From Fidelibacterota bacterium (GTDB lineage: Bacteria; Fidelibacterota; Marinisomatia; Marinisomatales; UBA1611), in contig PBCV01000030.1 in assembly GCA_002717915.1 (NCBI GenBank), positions 27,873 through 33,629 of the forward strand: a stretch of DNA of 5,757 nt. The letters run 5' to 3'. Every line of letters begins with the position of its first letter. The stretch's first letter is position 1. Below the pieces are notes generated by a model that was not told the DNA's origin, did no database searches, and saw nothing but the letters and a program-made list of their open reading frames with translations. The position numbers and the translations under genes are program-made. This document shows, one piece after another, positions 5,690 through 5,757 of the stretch.

Positions 5690-5757
5690 GTGAAATACGT
5701 ATATCTTTTCGGGAATGGCCAGGCGGATGGTACGGCTGAAATGAAAAATCTTTTGGG
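5690..5757 (+). CDS. ppdK: Pyruvate, phosphate dikinase, N-terminal fragment (runs off right edge)
   Basis: GTG at 5690 begins a frame open to the right edge, reading MKYVYLFGNGQADGTAEMKN followed by LLG. This matches the conserved N-terminus of pyruvate phosphate dikinase (K-Y-V-Y-x-F-G-x-G-x-A-x-G, then M-K-N-L-L-G), which normally continues GKGANLAEM. The family enzyme has about 870-900 residues with an ATP-grasp domain, a phosphohistidine domain and a C-terminal PEP/pyruvate barrel. It interconverts pyruvate, ATP and phosphate with PEP, AMP and pyrophosphate in the cytoplasm. Only 22 full codons are visible, so no catalytic residue can be checked. It is same-strand with the MORN gene, 50 nt downstream, but its role appears unrelated. 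Confidence 0.85.
   Translation, partial: MKYVYLFGNGQADGTAEMKNLL

Overview
The window carries a run of secreted, repeat-built proteins from an AT-leaning bacterium (roughly 40% G+C by eye), ending at the first codons of a central-metabolism gene. Shine-Dalgarno sites are visible before four of the five genes, and ATG, GTG and TTG starts are all used. The 24-residue MORN-variant repeats, the Asp/Gly-rich calcium-loop-like insert, and a pyruvate phosphate dikinase beginning MKYVYLFGNG suggest a free-living, possibly marine member of the FCB group; Neomarinimicrobiota (SAR406) is my best guess, but it is an inference with low confidence.

Layout: (1) Positions 1-302, minus strand, hold the first 100 codons of an exported protein with a TTG start. 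(2) Positions 303-552 are a divergent intergenic region with one candidate promoter in each direction and a 7-bp inverted repeat. (3) Positions 553-1623 encode an exported YD-repeat (RHS-like) protein with no toxin or core domain, apparently expressed from a promoter that would give a leaderless mRNA. (4) Positions 1668-2489 lie 44 nt downstream and encode a signal-anchored protein made almost wholly of Gly/Tyr-rich 23-residue repeats arranged in a higher-order 18+23+23 pattern. (5) Positions 2490-2624 carry a candidate promoter and a hairpin followed by six T. (6) Positions 2625-5639 encode a 1004-residue secreted protein with about 34 MORN_2-type repeats in three blocks separated by two copies of a 47-residue module. 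(7) From 5690 to the right edge is the start of pyruvate phosphate dikinase.

The three central genes share an architecture rather than a sequence: each has an N-terminal export signal followed by tandem units of about 18-25 residues with an aromatic-x-x-G turn, and none has a recognisable catalytic domain. I infer a cell-surface or periplasmic structural, adhesive or binding role, but the sequence does not establish one. No transposase, phage gene, CRISPR array, tRNA or rRNA is visible.
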